Below, piece after piece: positions 18,132 through 28,033 of a stretch of 64,000 nt of DNA. The first letter of the stretch is position 1. Each line of letters starts with the position of its first letter. Made by a program: the position numbers and the translations under genes. A model generated the notes under the pieces. It searched no databases, was not told the DNA's origin, and saw only the letters and a list, made by a program, of their open reading frames with translations. The stretch comes from Candidatus Thiodiazotropha sp. (GTDB lineage: Bacteria; Pseudomonadota; Gammaproteobacteria; Chromatiales; Chromatiaceae), in assembly GCA_023838465.1 (NCBI GenBank), contig JAIVEQ010000004.1:1-64000 (forward strand). Direction: 5' to 3'.

Positions 18132-19520
18132 TTAACGCTGTTTACAAGCACAAACCTGTGCCACGAAGCGTTCAACCCAGTTATTTCCGCCTACACTGCG
18201 CATATGTGTATAACTTGCCAGTAGGTTCTTATAAGCATAACCATCATACTTACCATCGATGCCGGTTCCCCGCTCCACTTCATAAACAAAATTACTTTCA
18301 TCGCAAGTTAACGCGGTTAACGACGAGTAGTGAAACTCGTGGGCATGGATCACCTTCTGCGAAGTCCCTCCCCCCAACATTGGCCAAGGCCCCTGACCTC
18401 TATCTCGCAAACGGACATAGCCTCTCCCATGAGGCTTATCATGCATCTGGGTGTCAGCCGGTATGACGCCCACCATTCTACATTTTTTCCCGCCCCAGGT
18501 AAGACTCCTGGTTAAATAGATCAAGCCTCCACATTCTGCATAGACCGGTCCATCCTGTTCAATATAGTCTGCAATCGCCTGACGTAGGCTGTGATTTAAC
18601 TCCAAAGCTTCCATGGCAGTTTCGGGAAAACCCCCACCTAAAAATAGTCCATCAATCTCAGGTAGTTTCTGATCAATTAGGGTATCAATTTCAACCAGTT
18701 CAACGCCTAATTCACGAAATTTGTCAAGATCGTCCGGGTAGTAGAAACCAAAGGCTTGGTCACGGGCAATAGCAATTTTAAGTTGAATTGGCAGTGGTGA
18801 ATACTGCGATTTTTGTGTGGAAGTGGCGATAGGTAAGGGAGATCTCCCCGCAATCTCGATAACCTTTTCCAGATCAATGTTCTGGCGAACAGTTTCAGCC
18901 AACTGAACAATAATCTGCTCTGATAATTCACTTTCATTACTAGGAATCAGGCCTAGATGACGTTCATCTATCTGTAGCTTTTTATCTGCCTGTATAGCCC
19001 CTAGAACGGGTATATCAGTATAGTGTTCAACAACTTGCACCAGCTTGGACTGATGCCTGTTACCACCTACCTGATTGAGAATCACACCCGCAATTTCAAT
19101 CTCCTGATCGAACGCTTGATAGCCAAGCAATAAAGGGGCGATACCTCTCGTCATTCCTCGACAATTTATGACCAAGATAATGGGCACGTTCAAAAAGGCA
19201 GCCATAGCTGCATTACTGTTTGAACCTTCGATATCCACCCCATCGAACAAGCCTTTATTGCCTTCAATCAGGGCCATCTCCTTACCTGCTAGGTAGGAGG
19301 TGTAGCTCTCGAGAATCTCTTCCCGGCTCTGAGTATAAAAATCAAGGTTATAGCAGGCCTTACCTGAAGCTGCGGACAGCCATAGCGGATCGATGTAATC
19401 CGGGCCCTTTTTGAAAGACTGTAAAGCGATGCCACGCTCTGTAAATGCCCTGACAAGACCTATAGCGAGGGTAGTCTTACCTGAGGATTTATGGGCAGCA
19501 GATAAATAAATGGCAGACAC
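18132..19520 (-). CDS. dsrN: DsrN, siroheme amidating glutamine amidotransferase (CobB-like)
   Basis: The 462-residue enzyme resembles cobyrinic acid a,c-diamide synthase. It has an N-terminal P-loop ATPase part (SSGKTTLAIG, about residues 12-21) and a C-terminal type 1-like glutamine amidotransferase part with the nucleophilic cysteine in AECGGLIYL. In dsr clusters it is thought to convert siroheme to the siroamide bound by DsrAB. The start is a GTG at 19520. An intrinsic terminator separates it from dsrP upstream (19590-19628), so dsrNRS may be expressed at a different level from dsrA-P. Confidence 0.93.
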   Translation of the reverse strand: MSAIYLSAAHKSSGKTTLAIGLVRAFTERGIALQSFKKGPDYIDPLWLSAASGKACYNLDFYTQSREEILESYTSYLAGKEMALIEGNKGLFDGVDIEGSNSNAAMAAFLNVPIILVINCRGMTRGIAPLLLGYQAFDQEIEIAGVILNQVGGNRHQSKLVQVVEHYTDIPVLGAIQADKKLQIDERHLGLIPSNESELSEQIIVQLAETVRQNIDLEKVIEIAGRSPLPIATSTQKSQYSPLPIQLKIAIARDQAFGFYYPDDLDKFRELGVELVEIDTLIDQKLPEIDGLFLGGGFPETAMEALELNHSLRQAIADYIEQDGPVYAECGGLIYLTRSLTWGGKKCRMVGVIPADTQMHDKPHGRGYVRLRDRGQGPWPMLGGGTSQKVIHAHEFHYSSLTALTCDESNFVYEVERGTGIDGKYDGYAYKNLLASYTHMRSVGGNNWVERFVAQVCACKQR

Positions 19521-19589
19521 AAGAATCCATCAATTAGAGTCTAGAGGAAACGCAAACCCTGTTCAGTAAAATTGAAATCTCATCCTACC

Positions 19590-19628
19590 CTGTAAATAAA
19601 AAATCCACCACCGACAAGCGATGATGGA
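19590..19628 (-). terminator. Intrinsic terminator between dsrP and dsrN
   Basis: Read on the minus strand, TCCATCATCG and CGGTGGTGGA form a continuous 10 bp stem (two G-U pairs) around a 5 nt loop. A run of six T and further T/A follows immediately. It starts about 32 bp after the dsrP stop and about 70 bp before the dsrN start. This is a standard Rho-independent terminator or attenuator and would reduce read-through into dsrNRS. Confidence 0.7.
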
Positions 19629-19659
19629 TCATTTTATGGATAATTTTTGATGCGAGTAG

Positions 19660-20847
19660 TCAGTCTTCAAGGGTCTCAGGGAAAACCTTAAATACCCGTG
19701 CGCCAACTGCAACCATGGCCAGAGCAACCGCAATACCTGCGATACCCAGGGCTGCTTCCGGCACTGTCGGCATATAGTTGATGACTTGACCATCATAGAA
19801 GCCACTCTCAATGACCTCTTTACCGGGGAATAGATTCATTGGATAGGCCTGACCGCCTATCACAATCACATAGATCTGGAAAAAGCCACCGATCAACACA
19901 GCAACCGAGGCTACCGCAATCGCCCAACGGGATTTTTCAAAAGCGGGTGAGTAGATCAGGAATAGTGGCACGATACTGCCTATGAGAATCTGGCCTATCC
20001 AGAACATCTGGGTATAAATACCGCCATCCAACAGAACAAAGCGTTCGATACCATGATGTTGGGTAACATAAAGGTTGGTCAAATTATAAGCCAGGGTGAA
20101 ATAAAGGACGGCCCCAACAAATACACCGAGCAGATTTTTCAGTCTGGTCAAGCGAAGATCACCAAGCTCACGATCACCCCAGATATAGGCTGCAATCAGG
20201 GTAATGATGAAAAATGCCAAACCGTAACTGAATGACATAATGACAAACATCGGCGCCATAATGGCTGCATCATAGGCCTCGCGGGCAACCAGAAAGCCAA
20301 AGATCGAACCGGTACCTGTTGTCAGAGCGATACGCCAAAAGAAGGCAGCAAAACCAACAGTTCGCTTGTATCTAGCCACACTCCGGTCAATCATGGTCCA
20401 TAGATAGACACCGACAATAGCAAAGAAGCCACTATAGAGAATAACGTTCCAGGCAAATATCGATTTAAAATTATATTCTGTCATTGCCACGATCAGTCGA
20501 TCGGGTCGCCCCAGATCAAGAACCAGGACCATCAAGCCACCTGCCAGTAGTCCAATTGCCAACAAACTGGAAAAACGACCCAGTGGTTTATATAGCGGAC
20601 CACCAAATACTGAGCCGATAGAGGCCACATTGAGTGCACCAGAGGCGGCTACAATCAGGAAGATCGCGAATACATGAGGCAAACCCCACACCATCTGGTT
20701 GGACATGCCCGTCACCCAGTGACCGTTATGTTCCATGTAATAGGCGGCACCCAAGCCGATGGCGATAAAGGAGCCAAGTAAGGCCAAACCCATCCAGAAA
20801 CGCACGGGTGTGCCACAGTAGAGCTCGCGGTAATATAATTTACTCAT
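19660..20847 (-). CDS. dsrP: DsrP, NrfD-type integral membrane subunit of DsrMKJOP
   Basis: This 395-residue polytopic protein has about ten membrane helices across its length and belongs to the NrfD/PsrC quinone-interacting family. Together with the ferredoxin-like DsrO and cytochrome DsrJ it forms the periplasm-facing module of the DsrMKJOP complex, which exchanges electrons between the periplasm, the quinone pool and the cytoplasmic DsrC trisulfide cycle. The start (ATG 20847) lies 22 bp downstream of dsrO. Length and topology match A. vinosum DsrP. Confidence 0.95.
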   Translation of the reverse strand: MSKLYYRELYCGTPVRFWMGLALLGSFIAIGLGAAYYMEHNGHWVTGMSNQMVWGLPHVFAIFLIVAASGALNVASIGSVFGGPLYKPLGRFSSLLAIGLLAGGLMVLVLDLGRPDRLIVAMTEYNFKSIFAWNVILYSGFFAIVGVYLWTMIDRSVARYKRTVGFAAFFWRIALTTGTGSIFGFLVAREAYDAAIMAPMFVIMSFSYGLAFFIITLIAAYIWGDRELGDLRLTRLKNLLGVFVGAVLYFTLAYNLTNLYVTQHHGIERFVLLDGGIYTQMFWIGQILIGSIVPLFLIYSPAFEKSRWAIAVASVAVLIGGFFQIYVIVIGGQAYPMNLFPGKEVIESGFYDGQVINYMPTVPEAALGIAGIAVALAMVAVGARVFKVFPETLED

Positions 20848-20869
20848 CTGAATCCAAGCTCCCTACAGA

Positions 20870-21622
20870 TCACAAGTTGAGATAGCGGACACCGGTGTTC
20901 AACTCAAGGTCGGCCCGGATCTGTACTGAGTTGTTTGACTTAAGAACCCGACTGATCTCACTATTCGGATCCTTCAAATCACCAAAGATAATCGCTGCAT
21001 GACCTTCCTTTTCACAGGCCTCCTGACAAGCTGTCTGCATCACTCCAGCATCGACACGATGAACACAGAGGGTACAGGACTCAACACACCCCTTACCTCT
21101 GGGTGCATTCACGGATTGATCAGATAATGCCTCATGAACAAAGGAACGAGCCTTATAAGGGCAGGCCATCATGCAATACCGACAACCGATACAACGATGA
21201 CGATCAACAAGCACAATACCATCATCCCGTTTGAAGGAAGCATTGGTCGGGCAAACATCGACACAGGGAGGATGCTCACAATGCTGACACATCATAACCA
21301 GACGGTTGACATGCCCGGTCTGCTTATCCTTCAACTTAACAGCGCGAATCCAAACTGCATCCGTCTCGGGCCTGTCATGGCCTTCCAAACCATGCTCGTT
21401 ATTACAGGCATCGACACAAGCATTGCAACCTTCTGCACATTTGTTGCTATCTATAACCATTCCCCAACGATGTTCGCTGGATGCACCTGAACTTGCCTTA
21501 TCATCTTCAGTGGCAGCATGTAATATCACACCGGGTGCAATGGTTAATGCCCCAACAGCTGCCACGGTTCCACCTATAAACTGGCGGCGGTTCACGCTTT
21601 GCTGGTCACTCTTATTGCTCAT
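20870..21622 (-). CDS. dsrO: DsrO, Tat-exported iron-sulfur subunit
   Basis: The 250-residue ferredoxin-like protein has a twin-arginine signal (NRRQFIGG near residue 11, then a hydrophobic stretch), so it is exported folded to the periplasm. Four cysteine clusters, including CAEGCNACVDAC, CQHCEHPPCVDVCP and CIGCRYCMMACP, should bind several [4Fe-4S] clusters, as in NrfC-type subunits. It passes electrons between DsrJ and DsrP. The gene overlaps the end of dsrJ by 11 bp, indicating coupled translation. Confidence 0.96.
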   Translation of the reverse strand: MSNKSDQQSVNRRQFIGGTVAAVGALTIAPGVILHAATEDDKASSGASSEHRWGMVIDSNKCAEGCNACVDACNNEHGLEGHDRPETDAVWIRAVKLKDKQTGHVNRLVMMCQHCEHPPCVDVCPTNASFKRDDGIVLVDRHRCIGCRYCMMACPYKARSFVHEALSDQSVNAPRGKGCVESCTLCVHRVDAGVMQTACQEACEKEGHAAIIFGDLKDPNSEISRVLKSNNSVQIRADLELNTGVRYLNL

Positions 21623-22079
21623 GATCAGTCTCTCTGTCTAACCCGGCATGGGAATGCTCGTCAAAATGATAGCCAAGCGAATTTCCCTTAGTATTGCCGA
21701 CCGGCTTAGTACGGTGGCACTGAAAACAGGCGGGGCTCACCGCAACGTAAACATGACAGGCCTGACAAAACTCACCTTCACTGGCGACTGACACACCCAT
21801 TCCGCTGGCATCCGTAGAGGCATGACAATCAATGCACTCCGACAGACTGTATTTCAGACCACGTACACCGTCCCTTACTGTGTCGTCTCTTCCATGCTGG
21901 AGATAATCCATATGGTTGCGACGCATCAGTTCAGTCGGTGCCACACAGCTATCCATGTAAGCAGCCTTAGAATTTTCGGTTACATAGGCACTCTCACCAA
22001 AGGCCTGCATGGCAGGGATAAAAAACCCTGCCAGGAGGAAAATGAGATACCTATTGATGATGAGAGAACTACGCATCAC
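21612..22079 (-). CDS. dsrJ: DsrJ, triheme c-type cytochrome
   Basis: The 155-residue periplasmic cytochrome has an N-terminal signal/anchor segment (about residues 5-28) and exactly three haem-binding CxxCH motifs: CIDCH, CQACH and CFQCH. DsrJ of A. vinosum is known for one haem with unusual His/Cys ligation; a free cysteine (in SCVAPT, before the first motif) is available for this. It is part of DsrMKJOP. It starts 5 bp after dsrL and its end overlaps dsrO. Confidence 0.96.
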   Translation of the reverse strand: MMRSSLIINRYLIFLLAGFFIPAMQAFGESAYVTENSKAAYMDSCVAPTELMRRNHMDYLQHGRDDTVRDGVRGLKYSLSECIDCHASTDASGMGVSVASEGEFCQACHVYVAVSPACFQCHRTKPVGNTKGNSLGYHFDEHSHAGLDRETDHEQ

Positions 22080-22084
22080 AGCTC

Positions 22085-24031
22085 CTATTCACCTAACCCC
22101 ATCTGAATATAGCCCGTAGGACAAACATCGGTGCAGACATGACAACCGATACACTTGTTATAGTCCGTATCCACATAGCGGCCAGTCGTCGACTCGTTAC
22201 GTTTGACACGGAACACGGCGTCCTGTGGGCAAAAAATCACACAGTTGTCACACTCAAAGCACATACCGCAGCTCATGCAACGTTTGGCTTCATCCTGAAC
22301 CTGCTCATCATTCAGCCCAGACATACGCTCTTTGAAGTGGTGTAACACTTCGTCTGCAGTTGGTACATCTTCTGAGCGAAGCAGACGCGGTGTGAATGAG
22401 AAGTGACCAAGAAACAGTTCATCGGCAGAAATCACTTCCTGATGAGAACGGTCTTCATAATTGTGTACAGCAAATTTTGCTGATGCGGTGCCACGCAGAT
22501 CACCCTGAGTTTTATCATATGCCTCTGGTTCAAGATGGACCTCTTGCAGCTTATTCAGCAGGTCGAAGTGGTGTACATCAACCTTCGGCCTCTTAGCCAT
22601 CTTCTCATCACTGATGTATGCATTGATGCTCTCACAAGCAACGGAAGCTTGACCGATGGCCGTTGTAAGCAGATGTGGACGAACAATGTCGCCTGCCACG
22701 AAGTGACCGGGTTTACCTGGTACTTGGTAGAACTTGTCGGCGTCAATCAGACTACGATCATTGGCAAGATCATCAAGACCTTCCATGTCACCACCCTGGC
22801 CAATAGCAGAGACAATGATATCTGCATCCAGAACACGTTCCGTGCCTTCAGTCGGTATTGGCGTCATACCATCCATCGTACAGTCACAGACCTTAAGGCC
22901 GGTTGCACGACCATCTGCACCCACAATCACTTCTAGTGGCATTACACCGTCGAGAATTTCACAACCCTCATGCAGTGCATCATGAATCTCATGCTCTGCA
23001 GCAAACATCTTGTCCTTGGTGAACAAGGAGGTCAGGGTAGCAGCGGCAGGTTTTGCCGAAGCAGAGAGTGATTCATCCTGATTGATACTCAGATCAAGTA
23101 CGACATCCTCAGGATTGCCAGCTGCATCATCACAACCAATACGACGAGCTACGGAGATGACATCAATAGATGTATCACCACCACCGATACAGACAACTTT
23201 ATTACCGGTGACTTTCATCCGGCCCTCATTAAAGGCCTTCAGGTATGCCACACCGGAAACACAGTTAGGTGTACCTTCCCAGCCATCGATCGGTAAACCG
23301 CGTCCAGTCTGGCAGCCCAATGCCCAAAGGATGGCATCATACTCTTTTTCGATATCCGCAACGGGAAAATCAACACCGACTTTCACACCAGTCTTGGCTT
23401 CAACACCCATATCGAGGATACGTTGAATCTCTGCCTGCAACTTGTCACGTGGGATACGATAGTTGGGTATGCCATAACGCATCATGCCGCCAAGTTCAGG
23501 GTCCTTCTCGAACACAGTGACGCCATGTCCCATCCGACGCAGTTGAAAAGCAGCAGCCATGCCGGCAGGCCCACCACCAATCACGGCCACCTTCTTACCT
23601 GTATCTGCTCCAGGGGTGAACGTGTAACCTTTTTCAATGGCGATATCGCCAATGTATTGCTCAACCGCATTGATACCGACAAAATCTTCAACTTCGTTAC
23701 GGTTACAACCGTCCTGGCAGGGTGCTGGGCAGACGCGTCCCATCATGGAAGGAAAGGGATTGGCCTCGACCGCACGCTCGAAAGCATACTGTTGCCAATC
23801 CAGCCCCTCAGAGGGCTTCTCCTCTTCACGCACGATTGCCAACCAGCCACGAATATCATGCCCGGAAGGGCAACTGCCCTGACAGGGTGGTGTGCGATTG
23901 ATGTAGGTTGGGCACTTGTGAGATGTATCTTCTTGGAAGATCATTTCACCCCAAGCATCCCACTCAGTATCGCCGTCTTCAAAACGACGCCAGGTAATCG
24001 GTTTTTTCATCTCTTCACTAGGAGTTGCCAT
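22085..24031 (-). CDS. dsrL: DsrL, iron-sulfur flavoprotein NAD(P)H:acceptor oxidoreductase
   Basis: The 648-residue cytoplasmic protein is of the glutamate synthase small subunit type. It has an N-terminal cysteine-rich cluster region (about 30-110), a FAD site GGGPAGMAAAFQLRRMG (about 152-168), an NAD(P) site in CIGGGDTSIDV, and a C-terminal pair of [4Fe-4S] motifs (CGMCFECDNCVIFCP and CIGCHVCTDVCP). DsrL is essential for sulfur oxidation in A. vinosum; it interacts with DsrAB and links the pathway to NAD(P)(H). AGGAG at 7 nt before the ATG supports the start. Confidence 0.97.
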   Translation of the reverse strand: MATPSEEMKKPITWRRFEDGDTEWDAWGEMIFQEDTSHKCPTYINRTPPCQGSCPSGHDIRGWLAIVREEEKPSEGLDWQQYAFERAVEANPFPSMMGRVCPAPCQDGCNRNEVEDFVGINAVEQYIGDIAIEKGYTFTPGADTGKKVAVIGGGPAGMAAAFQLRRMGHGVTVFEKDPELGGMMRYGIPNYRIPRDKLQAEIQRILDMGVEAKTGVKVGVDFPVADIEKEYDAILWALGCQTGRGLPIDGWEGTPNCVSGVAYLKAFNEGRMKVTGNKVVCIGGGDTSIDVISVARRIGCDDAAGNPEDVVLDLSINQDESLSASAKPAAATLTSLFTKDKMFAAEHEIHDALHEGCEILDGVMPLEVIVGADGRATGLKVCDCTMDGMTPIPTEGTERVLDADIIVSAIGQGGDMEGLDDLANDRSLIDADKFYQVPGKPGHFVAGDIVRPHLLTTAIGQASVACESINAYISDEKMAKRPKVDVHHFDLLNKLQEVHLEPEAYDKTQGDLRGTASAKFAVHNYEDRSHQEVISADELFLGHFSFTPRLLRSEDVPTADEVLHHFKERMSGLNDEQVQDEAKRCMSCGMCFECDNCVIFCPQDAVFRVKRNESTTGRYVDTDYNKCIGCHVCTDVCPTGYIQMGLGE

Positions 24032-24065
24032 TCTCAGTCTCCTTTCGGTACTTGTCTTGGTCGTG

Positions 24066-24082
24066 CCCTACCCAAAGTAGGG
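24066..24082 (-). other. Hairpin between dsrK and dsrL
   Basis: On the minus strand CCCTAC and GTAGGG form a 6 bp stem around a 5 nt loop, about 27 bp after the dsrK stop and before the dsrL ribosome binding site. It lacks a T run and is more likely an RNA-processing or stability element than a terminator. Confidence 0.35.
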
Positions 24083-24109
24083 GTTATTTTTGCGCTAGTC
24101 TTCGAACTA

Positions 24110-25648
<1,539 letters not shown>

Positions 25649-25676
25649 TTGTAGCCCTCATCGGCCAAGCGATAAA

Positions 25677-26399
25677 TTAGGAATCTTCAAGTTTTCTAGC
25701 CCACTCAACCAAATGGCGTTTCTCACGTGGATTGTCCACTTGGTTACGGGATGGGCTGAAAAAGATACCGGGTATATGTAATAACTTGCTGACGGGCAGC
25801 AGTATCATCAGTACGGCAACCAGGGTCAGGTGTATTAACAGGACTGGGTCCATTGGCAGATCACCAATACTGAAGGTCCAGAAACCTGTAAAAAATTGTT
25901 TAACTGCAACCACATCGGTGTGGATAACAAACGTCATCATTGCACCACTCACACCGATAGCGATCAGTAATAGTAGCCATAGATAATCAGAGGGCGCAGA
26001 GATGTAACGGACGCGATCGACAAATATTCTTCGGATCAGCAATCCAGCAAGGCCGACTACCATGGCAAATGCTGCATACTTTCCAAACGGTTGTATCAGC
26101 TGAATGGGTAGCCAGACTGGGTCAATAAAGTAACGCAGATGTCTTAATAGAACCAGGAACATCCCGAAGTGGAACAACCAGGAGAATACCCAAGTCCATT
26201 TGGTGCTCTTGAAAAGGCTTTCAAAGAAAACCACTTCTCGGAACATTCGCAACACCACGCCGGTCTGTGTCACAGGTGCCGGTGTAGTCGGAATCTTAAG
26301 TGGTGCAGGTGCCTTGGCATACTGGGCAATCTTTCTTGCCAAGCCCAATACCAGAACGATGGTCGCTAAGAAAAACAGCGCCGCGTAGACAGATGACAT
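25677..26399 (-). CDS. dsrM: DsrM, cytochrome b-type membrane subunit
   Basis: This NarI/HdrE-like membrane protein of about 240 residues has five to six hydrophobic helices and several membrane-embedded histidines (for example LFHFG and LLRHLR) for haem b. It exchanges electrons with the quinone pool and DsrK. The frame is open further upstream, but I place the start at the ATG at 26399 (MSSVYAALFF), which is preceded by an AGGA element and gives the usual family length. A strong hairpin precedes it in the dsrC-dsrM gap. Confidence 0.94.
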   Translation of the reverse strand: MSSVYAALFFLATIVLVLGLARKIAQYAKAPAPLKIPTTPAPVTQTGVVLRMFREVVFFESLFKSTKWTWVFSWLFHFGMFLVLLRHLRYFIDPVWLPIQLIQPFGKYAAFAMVVGLAGLLIRRIFVDRVRYISAPSDYLWLLLLIAIGVSGAMMTFVIHTDVVAVKQFFTGFWTFSIGDLPMDPVLLIHLTLVAVLMILLPVSKLLHIPGIFFSPSRNQVDNPREKRHLVEWARKLEDS

Positions 26400-26432
26400 G
26401 TTCCTGCTTCCCTCAATTAATGAACAGAGTCC

Positions 26433-26462
26433 CGGTGGGTGGATTAGAAAAACCACCCACCG
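26433..26462 (-). other. Strong hairpin downstream of dsrC
   Basis: A perfect 10 bp stem (CGGTGGGTGG / CCACCCACCG) with a 10 nt loop begins 12 nt after the dsrC stop. It is not followed by a T run. Such a hairpin at the 3' end of a short, highly needed gene could protect the dsrC mRNA segment from 3' exonucleases or act as a partial terminator, raising DsrC above the membrane subunits. The structure is seen; the role is inferred. Confidence 0.6.
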
Positions 26463-26474
26463 AGTACACGGCTG

Positions 26475-26807
26475 TTAGATACAACCTGTCGGTTTCGGCA
26501 GACCGGCAAAGCGGCAAGCCTGCTTACCTGGGCCATATGGGAACAGGGAATAGAGGTACTTGGAGTTACCCTTTTCCTTACCCAGTCGCTTACCTACAGC
26601 CTTGGTGAGTACACGTACTGCAGGAGCAATCTGGTACTCTTCGTAGTACTCACGCAGGAAATTGATAATTTCCCAGTGCTCATCGGTCAGTTCCAGATCG
26701 TCTTCTTTAGCCATAACATCGGCAACAGCAGGTTCCCACTCGCCTAGGTTGGTCAGGTAGCCTTCTTCGTCAGTTTCGAAGGTTTTACCATTTGCTTCGA
26801 TAGCCAT
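26475..26807 (-). CDS. dsrC: DsrC, sulfur-carrier substrate protein of rDsr
   Basis: The 110-residue protein carries the complete C-terminal signature. It has the penultimate cysteine (C109) and the second conserved cysteine eleven residues earlier (C98) on the flexible arm GKQACRFAGLPKPTGCI. DsrC accepts persulfide sulfur from DsrEFH, presents it to DsrAB and is released as a trisulfide. This is the fully functional two-cysteine form, in contrast to the cysteine-free paralogue at 32569. It sits 42 bp after dsrH. Confidence 0.98.
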   Translation of the reverse strand: MAIEANGKTFETDEEGYLTNLGEWEPAVADVMAKEDDLELTDEHWEIINFLREYYEEYQIAPAVRVLTKAVGKRLGKEKGNSKYLYSLFPYGPGKQACRFAGLPKPTGCI

Positions 26808-26849
26808 ATTTTCTCTCCAAATAGAGTTGAAAGTTGTTCAGTAAGCCAA

Positions 26850-27155
26850 TCAGACCCAGGCCTGTACATTGTCATTCTCAGCAGCGAGCGCGACAAATTT
26901 GGCGTAGTCCACGATTTCGATGCCATCAGTGACCTTGTCTTCTGAGACACCGCGTGCCTTCAGGTCCGCACCTAGCACGAAAAAATTTACATTGCCTTTT
27001 GCCGCAACCTTATCGGCGTAGGCGGTGCCTTTGATTGCACCATAGATAGCGTCTTCATACATCAGGACAGAACTACCATCTTTGACATAGGCCAGACAGC
27101 TATCCAGTGAAGACTTTTCAAAAGGTGATTTATTGACTGTGTGTAGGGTAGCCAT
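26850..27155 (-). CDS. dsrH: DsrH, sulfur relay subunit
   Basis: The 101-residue subunit of the DsrE2F2H2 hexamer is homologous to TusB. The start at ATG 27155 is supported by GGAG 9 nt upstream and puts the conserved cysteine at residue 20, as in A. vinosum DsrH. The open frame continues upstream into dsrF without support. It works with DsrE in passing sulfur to DsrC. Confidence 0.95.
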   Translation of the reverse strand: MATLHTVNKSPFEKSSLDSCLAYVKDGSSVLMYEDAIYGAIKGTAYADKVAAKGNVNFFVLGADLKARGVSEDKVTDGIEIVDYAKFVALAAENDNVQAWV

Positions 27156-27171
27156 ATTCTTTAACTCCGAC

Positions 27172-27582
27172 TTAGAAACTGAAAAAGACATCCTGTTCAT
27201 CCATGATGTCCGCCATCTCTGCACGGCTCACCAGGCGAATGGAATCCTTCTCTGCCCAATCATCATCTTCGTCTTCATAAGTCAGAGGCATCAGGTCTTC
27301 AAGTGTCAGACCACGCTCCTCAAGAGACTCTTTTTCAACGTAGAGATTGGTTACATCATAATCACCCAGTGCTTTATAAGTGGGTGAAAAGTTTTTCATC
27401 TCCACATCAACTGTATCCTGCCCCTTCACCAGCTGAAATACACCATCATCCATAAACGCTAAACTGACATCCTGGTCAAACGCTGCCCCAATCAACACGA
27501 CCTCAAGCGACTCCCAGGCATAGATGGTGCCATAGGGAGCACGGCGGTTGATGTACATGAATTTTTTTATCTGCTCAGACAT
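27172..27582 (-). CDS. dsrF: DsrF, sulfur relay subunit
   Basis: The 136-residue TusC-type subunit of DsrEFH has no cysteine, as expected for the structural member of the heterohexamer. AGGGG 6 nt before the ATG at 27582 identifies the start; a TTG two codons earlier is unlikely. It lies 15 bp after dsrE and 16 bp before dsrH. Confidence 0.95.
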   Translation of the reverse strand: MSEQIKKFMYINRRAPYGTIYAWESLEVVLIGAAFDQDVSLAFMDDGVFQLVKGQDTVDVEMKNFSPTYKALGDYDVTNLYVEKESLEERGLTLEDLMPLTYEDEDDDWAEKDSIRLVSRAEMADIMDEQDVFFSF

Positions 27583-27597
27583 GATCAACCCCTGCGC

Positions 27598-27990
27598 TTA
27601 ATCACCGAAAACCACAAGACGTTCAGACTGGATGCCCGCCTCGATCAATTGGCCAAGACCGGAGATACGAAAGCCATCTGCGATGTTTTGCGCATCTTTA
27701 CCGTTACGCTGCATTTCGCCTTCATCGACGATACCCCGACGCTGTGCTGCTGCTACGCAGACCACCATATCGAGGTCATATTGCTTGCCGAGTTCTGACC
27801 AGCGGTTGACGATATTGCGATCGTCCTGTGGCGGTGTTGTCAAATTTGTACCGTTGTTTACCCCATCGTGGTAAAAGAAGATGCGCATGATTTCATGCCC
27901 TGCTTCCAGTACCGCTTTGGTGAACTGGTATGCTGAGTCCGCAGCTTGATGTTGGTACGGACCCTCATTAACCTGAATCGCGAATTTCAT
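27598..27990 (-). CDS. dsrE: DsrE, sulfur relay subunit with active-site cysteine
   Basis: The 130-residue TusD-type subunit has its reactive cysteine at residue 78 (MVVCVAAAQRRG), exactly where A. vinosum DsrE has its sulfur-binding Cys78. It takes up sulfane sulfur from upstream carriers and hands it to DsrC. It follows dsrB after 43 bp. Confidence 0.97.
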   Translation of the reverse strand: MKFAIQVNEGPYQHQAADSAYQFTKAVLEAGHEIMRIFFYHDGVNNGTNLTTPPQDDRNIVNRWSELGKQYDLDMVVCVAAAQRRGIVDEGEMQRNGKDAQNIADGFRISGLGQLIEAGIQSERLVVFGD

Positions 27991-28033
27991 CAGTTAGACC
28001 TTCCTGTTAATTGCCTTTACGTTGTCCGGATTT

